The notes: generated by a model not told the origin, from the letters alone. DNA of 6,722 nucleotides from an uncultured Gammaproteobacteria bacterium (GCA_938039225.1 CALHVH010000016.1:1-6722); one strand, 5' to 3'; counted from the stretch's first letter, positions 1 to 6,592 are shown. Made by a program: numbers and translations.

Positions 1-1454
1 GTGTGAAATGGATTCCAGGATGGGGCGAACAGCGCATTGAAGGCATGGTTGATGGTCGACCTGATTGGTGTATTTCACGTCAACGCGTTTGGGGTGTGCC
101 AATTCCTTTGTATGTACATAATGAAACCGGTGATATGCATCCAGATACTCAAGAGTTGTTAGAGAAAGTGGCTCAAGCAGTAGAAGTCGGTGGAATCGAA
201 GCGTGGTTTGCAATGGCCGATGAAGAACTACTGGGTGATGATGCAAAAAATTACGAACGCACAACAGACATCATGGATGTGTGGTTTGATTCGGGTTCAG
301 TACATCACTGTGTGCCTAAAACACATGACTTAGAATCGCATACCGCCGACTTATATTTAGAGGGTTCTGATCAACACAGAGGTTGGTTCCAGTCGTCTTT
401 ACTTACTTCGATGGCTATGTATGACAAACCTCCGTACAAAGCCGTGTTAACCCATGGTTTTGTGGTGGATGAGAATGGCCGCAAAATGTCTAAATCTCTT
501 GGTAATGTAATTGCTCCGCAGAATGTGGCTAATACCTTAGGCGCTGACATTATTCGATTATGGGCTGCTGCCACTGATTACAGTAAAGAAATGACTGTCT
601 CAGATGAGATCTTCAAACGTGTATCTGATTCTTATCGAAGAATTCGAAATACTGTTCGTTTCTTATTAAGTAACTTGCATGGTTTTGATTATGCGAGTGA
701 TGCTTTAGATACAAAGGATTTATTATCTTTAGATAAATGGATGCTTGCACGCACCGCCGAAGTTCAGACTGAAATTACACAAGCGTATAAGAGTTATGAA
801 TTCCATCATATTTATCAGAAGCTACATACTTTCTGTAGTGAAGATTTGGGTGGTTTCTATTTGGATATCATTAAAGACCGTTTGTATACCATGCCTGAGA
901 AATCATTGGGTAGGCGTTCTGCACAAACCGCTATGTATCATGTTCTGCACTCTATGGTTCGCTGGTTAGCTCCAATTCTTAGTTTTACCGCTGATGAAAT
1001 TTGGGAGTCTATGGCTGACTTAGGTAAAGATACTGATTCAGTGGTTCTCAAAACCTGGTATGACTTACCGGTCGTTGAGAATCTGTCTCAAGATTGGAAT
1101 TGTGTTTTAGAGATTAGAGATATTGTTGCTAAAGCTCTAGAAGAAAAAAGAGCTGCCGGAGTGATTGGTTCAGCATTAGAGGCGAATATCATGATTCATG
1201 CTAGTGGAGATTGTTATAAAACCTTAGAATCTTTAGGAGATGAGTTGCGTTTCGTATTTATCACTTCAGGTGCTGAACTTAAAGAATCGAGTTCGGACGA
1301 AGTGACTGTTGAAATTGCAAAAAGTGAAGCAGAAAAATGTGTGCGCTGCTGGCATAGACGTGATGACTATGCATCGCATGCTGAGCATCCAGAGTTATGT
1401 GGTCGTTGTGTAACTAATATTGATGGTCAAGGTGAAAAACGTCAATTCGCTTAA
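1..1454 (+). CDS. ileS: Isoleucyl-tRNA synthetase, C-terminal half (5' end outside window)
   Basis: Class I aminoacyl-tRNA synthetase that attaches isoleucine to tRNA-Ile in the cytoplasm. The reading frame is open to the window edge (first full codon at position 3, a GTG that reads as an internal valine), so this is not the true start. By comparison with the roughly 938-residue E. coli enzyme, about 483 C-terminal residues are present. In fragment numbering, visible motifs are RPDWCISRQRVWGVP (19-33), DVWFDSGS (92-99), EGSDQHRGWFQSS (120-132) and the ATP-binding loop KMSKS (161-165). The helical anticodon-binding domain follows. The C-terminal zinc-binding module has cysteines at 446, 449, 466 and 469 and ends in GEKRQFA, nearly identical to the E. 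coli ending, so the 3' end is intact. The HIGH motif and most of the editing domain lie upstream. lspA starts 21 bases downstream, probably in the same operon. Confidence 0.97.
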   Translation, partial: VKWIPGWGEQRIEGMVDGRPDWCISRQRVWGVPIPLYVHNETGDMHPDTQELLEKVAQAVEVGGIEAWFAMADEELLGDDAKNYERTTDIMDVWFDSGSVHHCVPKTHDLESHTADLYLEGSDQHRGWFQSSLLTSMAMYDKPPYKAVLTHGFVVDENGRKMSKSLGNVIAPQNVANTLGADIIRLWAAATDYSKEMTVSDEIFKRVSDSYRRIRNTVRFLLSNLHGFDYASDALDTKDLLSLDKWMLARTAEVQTEITQAYKSYEFHHIYQKLHTFCSEDLGGFYLDIIKDRLYTMPEKSLGRRSAQTAMYHVLHSMVRWLAPILSFTADEIWESMADLGKDTDSVVLKTWYDLPVVENLSQDWNCVLEIRDIVAKALEEKRAAGVIGSALEANIMIHASGDCYKTLESLGDELRFVFITSGAELKESSSDEVTVEIAKSEAEKCVRCWHRRDDYASHAEHPELCGRCVTNIDGQGEKRQFA

Positions 1455-1475
1455 TTATTCGAATGTGAGATTTTA

Positions 1476-2078
1476 ATGACTGATAAAACAATAACTGAAA
1501 AATTTTCCACAAAAGCCTGTTTTGGTTTTTTGCTAATAAGTATTGTTTTGATTGCTTTAGATCAATGGACTAAATTTGCCGTAGTCGAAAATTTTTTCTA
1601 TGGCGAAAGAAAACCCATTACCTCTTATTTTGATCTTTATTACTTAAGAAACTATGGTGCAGCTTTTAGCTTTTTAAGTGATGCGGGCGGGTGGCAAAAG
1701 ATATTTTTTATAACACTTTCTTCAGTGGTCTGTATTGGTATTGTTATCTGGTTATTCTTTTTTGCAACGAAACAACAGAAAATATTAACCACAGCAATGA
1801 GTCTCGTTTTAGCTGGCGCCTTTGGTAACTTAATTGACCGTATTAATTATGGCTATGTAGTGGACTTTCTCTCTTTTCATCATGAAGCCATGGCCAATAT
1901 TCCGATCATTAAAATCATGTTTTCTGAGCAGGGTCGCTTCCCTGCGTTTAATGTAGCTGATATGGCCATCTTCTGTGGTGCATTTTTACTGATTGTGGAT
2001 TGGTATCTTGAAGTAAAAAGGGAAAAGGCTTCAGCAAAATCCATTGAAGAAGCAGCTGATCCTAGAATGGTGTACTAA
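1476..2078 (+). CDS. lspA: Prolipoprotein signal peptidase (signal peptidase II)
   Basis: Inner-membrane aspartyl protease that removes the signal peptide from diacylglyceryl-modified prolipoproteins, just before the lipobox cysteine. Four hydrophobic segments are visible at about residues 14-33, 76-97, 103-123 and 160-178. Family motifs are DQWTK (29-33), NYGAAFSFL (59-67), GNLIDR (117-122) and FNVAD (158-162). The catalytic aspartate pair is D121 and D162. The start ATG has only a weak upstream ribosome site (GTGAGA, 1465-1470), compatible with coupling to ileS 21 bases upstream. At 200 residues it is longer than the usual 160-170. The extra length lies in an N-terminal lead, a charged C-terminal tail after about residue 180, and an insertion of about 13 residues between VVDFL (128-132) and FPAFN (155-159) compared with my recollection of the Pseudomonas protein. 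Function is clear; the role of the extra segments is unknown. Confidence 0.96.
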   Translation: MTDKTITEKFSTKACFGFLLISIVLIALDQWTKFAVVENFFYGERKPITSYFDLYYLRNYGAAFSFLSDAGGWQKIFFITLSSVVCIGIVIWLFFFATKQQKILTTAMSLVLAGAFGNLIDRINYGYVVDFLSFHHEAMANIPIIKIMFSEQGRFPAFNVADMAIFCGAFLLIVDWYLEVKREKASAKSIEEAADPRMVY

Positions 2079-2083
2079 GAATT

Positions 2084-3019
2084 ATGCAAATACTTTTAGC
2101 TAATCCCCGTGGGTTTTGTGCAGGCGTTGATAGAGCCATCGATATTGTAAAACGTGCAATTGACCTTTTTGGAGCACCTATCTATGTCAGACACGAAGTA
2201 GTGCATAACCGCTATGTAGTCGAAAATTTGAAAGAAAAAGGGGCAATTTTTGTGGATGAACTGCATGAAGTGCCTGATGATGCTACTGTGATTTTCAGTG
2301 CACATGGAGTTTCTAAAGCGGTTCAGGATGAAGCGGCTAGACGTAAACTTCGTGTTTTTGATGCGACTTGTCCATTAGTAACTAAGGTACATATGGAAGT
2401 TAAACGTTATGGCGAAGACGGTAAACAGGTCTTACTTATTGGTCATGAGGGTCATCCTGAAGTTGAAGGGACCATGGGGCAATTTGATGCGTCAAATGGC
2501 GGTACCATTCATCTGATTGAAACGGTTGATGATGTAGATGGTTTGCAGGTAGAAAAGCCAGAAGACTTAGCGTTTGTTACTCAAACCACTTTGTCAGTTG
2601 ATGATACTAACGATATCGTTACTGCCCTTCGAACTAAATTCCCAGAAGTAAAAAGCCCTCGTAAAGAAGATATCTGCTATGCCACACAAAATAGACAAGA
2701 TGCGGTTAAAGATTTAGTTAACGAATGCGATGTATTATTAGTTGTGGGTTCACCCAATAGTTCAAACTCAAATAGACTGCGAGAATTGGCCGATAAAGCA
2801 AATGTACCTGGTTATTTGGTTGATGGTGCGGAAGATTTAAAACTGGAATGGTTTAAAGATTGTAAAAAAATCGGTTTGACCGCAGGAGCTTCTGCTCCCG
2901 AATTGCTTGTTCAGGGCGTGATTAACCAACTTAGAAAATGGGGTGGGGTTGCTCCAGAGGAAAAAAAAGGCGCGGTAGAAACCATCACCTTTTCTTTGCC
3001 AAAACTATTAAGAAAGTAA
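2084..3019 (+). CDS. ispH: 4-hydroxy-3-methylbut-2-enyl diphosphate reductase
   Basis: Cytosolic iron-sulfur enzyme for the last step of the MEP (non-mevalonate) isoprenoid pathway, reducing HMBPP to IPP and DMAPP. The three cluster-binding cysteines are C12 (in PRGFCAGVDRA), C96 (in DATCPLV) and C198 (in DICYATQNRQ). Substrate-binding and catalytic residues expected for the family are present: H41 (HEVVHN), H74 (SAHGVS), H124 and E126 (GHEGHPEVEG), the TQTT stretch at 166-169, SSN at 226-228 and S270 (TAGASAPE). The length of 311 residues is normal. The start ATG is only 5 bases after the lspA stop with little ribosome-site match, which suggests translational coupling. The fkpB (slpA) gene that sits between lspA and ispH in E. 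coli and Pseudomonas is absent here. The gene ends 37 bases before the end of a convergent gene. Confidence 0.98.
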   Translation: MQILLANPRGFCAGVDRAIDIVKRAIDLFGAPIYVRHEVVHNRYVVENLKEKGAIFVDELHEVPDDATVIFSAHGVSKAVQDEAARRKLRVFDATCPLVTKVHMEVKRYGEDGKQVLLIGHEGHPEVEGTMGQFDASNGGTIHLIETVDDVDGLQVEKPEDLAFVTQTTLSVDDTNDIVTALRTKFPEVKSPRKEDICYATQNRQDAVKDLVNECDVLLVVGSPNSSNSNRLRELADKANVPGYLVDGAEDLKLEWFKDCKKIGLTAGASAPELLVQGVINQLRKWGGVAPEEKKGAVETITFSLPKLLRK

Positions 3020-3029
3020 AAACTGAAGT

Positions 3030-3045
3030 AAAACGAATTTGTTTT
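3030..3045. terminator. Weak candidate bidirectional terminator between convergent genes
   Basis: In the 37-base gap between ispH and the convergent pilin-like gene there is a short AT-rich inverted repeat, AAAAC (3030-3034) and GTTTT (3041-3045). It is followed on the plus strand by further T residues (to 3047) and flanked by A-rich sequence that would give a T-rich tail on the minus strand. The stem is only about 5 bp with one G-C pair, so it may not terminate efficiently. It is proposed mainly from its location. Confidence 0.25.
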
Positions 3046-3056
3046 TTAATAGTGCA

Positions 3057-3638
3057 TCATTCATTTATCTGTTTGCTACAGATTTTAAGATGATTCTTTT
3101 TAGGGTTTTTATCCATCCTGGGTCTTCCTGTATAACTGATGATAACTGCTTGATGAGAGAGCTTGGAATTTGTCTCTTGCTTGGGACATAACATCAAGGT
3201 GCCATTGGTATTGCGTTTACTTGCAGGTCTAAAAGTGAACGTTTTTCGGTTGGCTATTAAACTGAAGTCCGTACTATCAAGATTAATAGACTCTACTAGT
3301 TTTTCATCAATGTCACGTTTAATAGGGTAATCACGATCCAAATTTCTAAAACTTATCCAACCATGTGAAAAGTCGAACCCATTATCGGAACAGCTCTTTC
3401 CATCAAGAGAAGGGCAAATGGCAACAAATTGATTGCTTATTGCTGACTCATATCGAGCGAGCATTACAGAGTGGTGAAAAGCTCCTAGTGAAGTGGTAAT
3501 TTTTTGTCTGGTGACAATTGCTGAGTAGGCAGGTACAGCAGTGCTTACAACGATGGTAATCAGAAGTATGCAGCTTAGTAGTTCGACTAATGTGTAACCT
3601 AAATGATTGTTGAATTTATTAAATTGTAAGTTTTTCAT
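3057..3638 (-). CDS. Type IV pilin-like minor pseudopilin, FimT/GspH family
   Basis: Probable minor pilin of a type IV pilus, or a type II secretion pseudopilin of the GspH class. The N terminus is a class III prepilin signal: a short basic leader ending in G14, then YTLVEL with glutamate at mature position +5 (E19), then a hydrophobic helix to about residue 42. The prepilin peptidase should cleave between G14 and Y15. The globular part matches the GspH/FimT pattern: ARYESAISNQ (61-70), VAIC with SLDG and KSC (72-83), GWISF (93-97), TFRP (135-138), GTLMLC (146-151) and VIISYTGRPR (165-174). Cysteines 75, 83, 151 and 187 could form disulfides. The GRPR at 171-174 fits the GRxR motif I associate with DNA-binding FimT proteins of natural transformation. 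The start is fixed by a strong GGAGG 10 bases upstream. The gene stands alone, converging on ispH. FimT is more likely than GspH, because no secretion genes are adjacent. Confidence 0.88.
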   Translation of the reverse strand: MKNLQFNKFNNHLGYTLVELLSCILLITIVVSTAVPAYSAIVTRQKITTSLGAFHHSVMLARYESAISNQFVAICPSLDGKSCSDNGFDFSHGWISFRNLDRDYPIKRDIDEKLVESINLDSTDFSLIANRKTFTFRPASKRNTNGTLMLCPKQETNSKLSHQAVIISYTGRPRMDKNPKKNHLKICSKQINE

Positions 3639-3911
3639 TTATTTAAGTCCTCCATGACTTATTGGCAAAACTTCATGTTTTGTATCTCAATAGTTTAGAG
3701 GCTAGTTAAATTTCAATCAGTCAGACGAAATGCTTAAATAATGTCAGGAAAATCTTACAAAACTCAGCCTAAATGCAAGGTGAATACTAGGTAAGTAGGG
3801 CTATAGTTGGTTATACTAGGATTATATGAAGCTTTAATTGATACAGAGTGGAACAAATTCTCTTGGTATTTAAAGATCTTCTTTTAATGATTAAATAAGA
3901 AAAAATAATTT
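3639..3911. other. Divergent intergenic region with probable promoters
   Basis: These 273 bases separate the divergently transcribed pilin-like gene and glyoxalase gene and should contain both promoters. I see no open reading frame of note. Possible -10 boxes are TATAAT on the minus strand (3821-3826) and TATACT on the plus strand (3812-3817), lying almost back to back, but neither has a recognisable -35 at normal spacing. On the minus strand, TTGAAA with a poor TATTGA 18 bases later (about 3690-3720) is another weak option for the pilin-like gene. A short hairpin, CAAAAC and GTTTTG around a 5-base loop (3666-3682), lies in its presumed leader. The last 40 bases before the glyoxalase gene are strongly A/T-rich. 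Confidence 0.4.
3649..3653 (-). promoter_or_regulatory. Strong ribosome binding site of the FimT/GspH-like gene
   Basis: Read on the minus strand this is GGAGG, within TGGAGGAC, ending 10 bases before the ATG at 3638. It is the best Shine-Dalgarno match in the window and fixes the start codon. The plus-strand genes here have weaker sites. Confidence 0.75.
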
Positions 3912-4352
3912 ATGCAATATCTTCATACTATGGTTCGAGTACATGATTTGGAAAAGTCACTTGAATTTTACTGTAAGGCTCTAGGCCTAAAAGAACTACG
4001 TAGAAAAGACAGTGAGGCTGGGCGCTTTACTTTAGTTTTTTTAGCTACAGAACAGGATATTAATAGCTATGGCGAAAAAACCACACCAATGTTAGAACTT
4101 ACTCATAACTGGGATTCTGAACATTATTCAGGTGGACGTAATTTTGGGCATCTTGCCTATGCAGTTGATGATATTTATGCCGTCTGTAATCGTTTAATTG
4201 ATGCAGGTATATCGATTAGCCGCCCACCAAGAGACGGTCGTATGGCTTTCGTGCGTTCACCGGATGATATTTCAATAGAGTTATTACAAAAAGGTGAAGC
4301 CTTAGAGCTTAAAGAACCGTGGTTATCAATGCCAAATCACGGTGAGTGGTAA
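3912..4352 (+). CDS. Glyoxalase I-like VOC family protein (probable lactoylglutathione lyase)
   Basis: Probable cytosolic metalloenzyme that isomerises the hemithioacetal of methylglyoxal and glutathione to S-lactoylglutathione. It is a single vicinal-oxygen-chelate unit of 146 residues, close to the 135 of E. coli GloA. The opening LHTMVRVHDLEKSLEFY closely follows GloA (LHTMLRVGDLQRSIDFY). The four expected metal ligands are present: H5, E62 (in LELTHNW), H80 (in FGHLAYAV) and E123 (in ISIELLQ). It lacks the long insertions of the zinc-dependent eukaryotic type, so nickel or cobalt use is likely by family. The C-terminal tail EPWLSMPNHGEW extends beyond E. coli GloA and is a pattern I recall from a proteobacterial GloA subgroup. 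The ribosome site is poor (A-rich stretch before the ATG). It is probably a single-gene unit, 83 bases ahead of sppA. Other VOC substrates remain possible, but the ligand set favours glyoxalase I. Confidence 0.9.
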   Translation: MQYLHTMVRVHDLEKSLEFYCKALGLKELRRKDSEAGRFTLVFLATEQDINSYGEKTTPMLELTHNWDSEHYSGGRNFGHLAYAVDDIYAVCNRLIDAGISISRPPRDGRMAFVRSPDDISIELLQKGEALELKEPWLSMPNHGEW

Positions 4353-4355
4353 TGA

Positions 4356-4394
4356 TGTAACTTTTTATAGAGTTACAACTTATCTTAAAAGTTA
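4356..4394 (+). promoter_or_regulatory. Overlapping, mutually exclusive hairpins between the glyoxalase gene and sppA
   Basis: TGTAACT (4356-4362) pairs perfectly with AGTTACA (4371-4377) as a 7-bp stem. TAACTTTT (4358-4365) also pairs perfectly with AAAAGTTA (4387-4394) as an 8-bp stem that shares the same 5' arm. The two cannot form together. The structure starts four bases after the glyoxalase stop and could be a weak terminator or attenuator limiting read-through into sppA. The stems are AT-rich and there is no clean T-tract after either, so the function is uncertain. Confidence 0.3.
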
Positions 4395-4403
4395 GAAAGC
4401 AAT

Positions 4404-4409
4404 TATAAA
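4404..4409 (+). promoter_or_regulatory. Possible -10 element for sppA
   Basis: TATAAA lies 26 bases before the sppA ATG, giving a plausible short leader. No good -35 is seen at 16-18 bases upstream; that interval falls in the 3' arm of the hairpin region. The ribosome site appears to be GTGAG near 4423-4427. This is a weak call in a very AT-rich stretch. Confidence 0.28.
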
Positions 4410-4435
4410 ATTTAAAATAGTAGTGAGTAAAAAAA

Positions 4436-6307
4436 ATGAGTACAACACAAAACGCAAAACCTGGAATTATTGGACGTGTCTTTAGAGGCATTTGGAAGCC
4501 TTTTGATATATTAAGAAGAGTCTTACATTTGCTTTTGTTATTGATGATATTTTTGTTTATTTTTGCTGGTTTGTCAGGATCAGGTCTTAAGCCATTAACC
4601 CAACCAGTTGCATTAGTGTTTAACCCAAATGGCCAGCTAGTCGAAGAATTATCTGGTGATGCTACAGAACGAGCCTATGCAGAAGCAACCGGAAGTGCAA
4701 TTCCTGAAACCACAGTTAAAGAACTCGTTGATTTACTCAAATCTGCTAAAGATGATTCTAATATTCCTTTGATGGTTTTAAATCTGAATAATCTTGCCGG
4801 TGGTGGTGTTAGTAAAATGCAAGTTATAGCCGATGCAATTAAAGACTTTAAACAATCAGGAAAAAAAGTTTATATCTATGCAAATTTTTTAAGCCAAAAT
4901 CAATACTATCTAGCATCGCTAGCCGATGAAATTCATTTGCATCCACAGGGTGCTGTGCTTATTGAGGGTTTCGGACGCTATCGTATGTTTTATAAAGATG
5001 CGATTGATAAATTACTAATCGATTGGAATGTCTTTAAAGTTGGTGAATATAAATCATTTGTAGAACCTTATTTACGTAACAGCATGTCCGAAGAAGATAA
5101 AAACTCTTCATCTGTTTGGATGGGAGGAATGTGGGATGCTTATACCAGTGACGTAGAACTTGCTCGAGGTTTGGAGAAAGGCTCTATAACAAATTATTCT
5201 AATAGTTTTGCTGATACTTTGGAGCAAAATGGCGGGAGTATGGCTGATGCGGCACTCACAGCAGGTTTGGTAGATAAGCTTTCGCAGCTTAGTGAGTTTA
5301 GACAAATGATTATTGAGCAAGTAGGAAAGCAAAAGAAGGAAAATACTTACTTGCAAGTTTCGTCTAAAGCTTATTCGTCTCTTACTAAAGCAAGTCCTAA
5401 GAAATCCGAGGTCTCAAAAAACAAAGTTGCCGTAGTTATAGCTGCTGGAAGTATTCTAGACGGTTCTCAACCACCAGGTTCAATTGGTGGTGACTCAACC
5501 AGTAAACTAATTCGAAAAGCCACTAATGATAAATCTGTAAAAGCTTTAGTCTTAAAAGTAGATTCAGGAGGTGGAAGTGCATTTGCTTCGGATGTCATTT
5601 TAACGGCGCTTGAAGAGTTTAAAGCCACGGGTCGTCCTATCATAACCTCTATGGGTTCTGTAGCTGCTTCTGGTGGGTATATGATAGCTTTGGCAGCCGA
5701 TGAGATTTGGGCGACTCCTACAACCATTACCGGTTCTATAGGAATTTTTGGCATGTTACCAACTTTTGATAGATCTCTGGATAAGTTAGGTTTGCATATT
5801 GATGGCACTGGTACAACAAAACTGAGTGGGGCTTTAACCGCTGGCCGTGCTCTTGATCCAGAAGTAGCAAGAATTTTCCAGGCGAGTATCGAGCATGGAT
5901 ATGATGACTTTATTGGGAAAGTTGCACAAGGTCGCAACATGAGTAAAGAAGCGGTTGATAAAATTGCAAGAGGACGTGTTTGGTTTGCAAAAGATGCTTT
6001 AGAAATTGGTCTTGTAGATAAAATTGGATCATTTGAAGAAGCTGTTGAAGCGGCAGCAAGTTTAGCTGAATTAGATAATTATCAAATTAAATATATTAAA
6101 CCTGAGTTAAGTTTTACTGAACAATTAGTAGTGAATTTATCGACCAAGGCAGCTGGTTTCACCAAAAATATTGATACCAGACCTGAATGGCAAAAAGGTG
6201 TGGCTGGTGATTTGCTCAAAAGTATTAATTTACAGCTTAAAAACCTTAATCGTTTTAATGACCCCATGGGAGTCTACGCAGATTGTTTATGCAGTGCAGA
6301 GTTCTAA
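4436..6307 (+). CDS. sppA: Signal peptide peptidase SppA, 67K type (protease IV)
   Basis: Membrane-anchored serine protease of family S49, associated with degrading signal peptides after they are cleaved from exported proteins. After a basic N terminus, one transmembrane helix spans about residues 31-48, placing the rest in the periplasm. Two tandem S49 domains follow, as in E. coli SppA. The N-terminal domain (about 56-300) supplies the catalytic lysine, K206, in VGEYKSFVEPYLR. The C-terminal domain (about 330-545) supplies the nucleophile, S412, in AASGGY, followed by TGSIGIFG (432-439). The terminal FNDPMGVYADCL resembles the E. coli ending, and 623 residues is full length. The usual DSPGGS turn reads DSGGGS here (376-381). 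The start is chosen because it gives the expected N terminus before the helix and has a modest GTGAG 8 bases upstream. It appears to be its own transcription unit. It is functionally complementary to lspA, which releases lipoprotein signal peptides. Confidence 0.96.
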   Translation: MSTTQNAKPGIIGRVFRGIWKPFDILRRVLHLLLLLMIFLFIFAGLSGSGLKPLTQPVALVFNPNGQLVEELSGDATERAYAEATGSAIPETTVKELVDLLKSAKDDSNIPLMVLNLNNLAGGGVSKMQVIADAIKDFKQSGKKVYIYANFLSQNQYYLASLADEIHLHPQGAVLIEGFGRYRMFYKDAIDKLLIDWNVFKVGEYKSFVEPYLRNSMSEEDKNSSSVWMGGMWDAYTSDVELARGLEKGSITNYSNSFADTLEQNGGSMADAALTAGLVDKLSQLSEFRQMIIEQVGKQKKENTYLQVSSKAYSSLTKASPKKSEVSKNKVAVVIAAGSILDGSQPPGSIGGDSTSKLIRKATNDKSVKALVLKVDSGGGSAFASDVILTALEEFKATGRPIITSMGSVAASGGYMIALAADEIWATPTTITGSIGIFGMLPTFDRSLDKLGLHIDGTGTTKLSGALTAGRALDPEVARIFQASIEHGYDDFIGKVAQGRNMSKEAVDKIARGRVWFAKDALEIGLVDKIGSFEEAVEAAASLAELDNYQIKYIKPELSFTEQLVVNLSTKAAGFTKNIDTRPEWQKGVAGDLLKSINLQLKNLNRFNDPMGVYADCLCSAEF

Positions 6308-6400
6308 TTGTGTACTAATTTACTCTTATCAAGCTAGGACAAACGTTTAGTAGTTCCTATATAAAACTGTATTTATTTTGCAACATTGTTAAAAATAGTT

Positions 6401-6414
6401 GCGCTCAACAGTGC
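6401..6414 (+). terminator. Weak candidate terminator downstream of sppA
   Basis: GCGCT (6401-6405) pairs with AGTGC (6410-6414) around a CAAC loop, with one G-U pair, followed by TTATTA. An overlapping alternative is GCAAC (6380-6384) with GTTGC (6398-6402). Neither has a proper T-run. The large palindrome 18 bases further on may be the more effective transcript end. Confidence 0.22.
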
Positions 6415-6431
6415 TTATTAGATATCAGAAT

Positions 6432-6467
6432 CAAATACTTAGAATATAGCTATATTCTAAGTATTTG
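6432..6467. repeat. Perfect 36-bp palindrome
   Basis: The left half starts CAAATACTTAG and the right half ends CTAAGTATTTG; all 18 positions of each half match with no spacer, and the centre reads TATAGCTATA. A second pair, GATAT (6421-6425) and ATATC (6473-6477), could extend the stem across a small internal loop. Each half has four G/C bases. As RNA it would form a strong hairpin of about 16 bp with a 4-base loop. It lies 124 bases after the sppA stop. Candidate roles are a bidirectional transcript end, RNA 3' end protection or a large operator; no T-run follows. Confidence 0.9.
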
Positions 6468-6497
6468 TATAAATATCAATAAGATATGAAAACATCA

Positions 6498-6533
6498 CCA
6501 GTCTCTGGCTGAATATCCAGCGCCTCTCGAGAC
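6498..6533. other. Small GC-richer structured element
   Basis: An outer pair GTCTC (6501-6505) and GAGAC (6529-6533) encloses GCTG (6508-6511) and CAGC (6518-6521) around a six-base loop. An alternative small hairpin is CCAG (6498-6501) with CTGG (6505-6508). The block stands out in G+C from its surroundings and is followed by GAAAAAG. It could be part of a small RNA, a leader or a terminator read on either strand. No known RNA family is recognised. Confidence 0.25.
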
Positions 6534-6592
6534 GAAAAAGCAACATTTATGTTAAAGTTGTCTCACATTACATAGATTCAACTCGAGTTTTG

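Noticed and set aside
3..5. GTG at the window edge as a possible start codon of ileS
   Set aside because: The following residues (KWIPGWGEQRIE) align with the middle of IleS, so the codon is internal.
371..574. Minus-strand open frame within ileS
   Set aside because: It overlaps the conserved KMSKS region of ileS and has no supporting features.
3639..3911. Strong sigma-70 promoters for the divergent genes
   Set aside because: TATAAT- and TATACT-like boxes exist, but none has a matching -35 at 16-18 bases, so I give only a low-confidence region rather than defined promoters.
5467..5940. Long open frame on the minus strand opposite sppA (157 codons)
   Set aside because: It lies wholly inside the conserved catalytic domain of sppA, whose motifs fix the plus-strand frame; the translated product resembles no family I know.
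6457..6546. Minus-strand 29-codon frame with ATG at 6546, ending inside the 36-bp palindrome
   Set aside because: It has no convincing ribosome site, a stop codon lies directly before the ATG, and no recognisable protein features were seen; such short frames are expected by chance.
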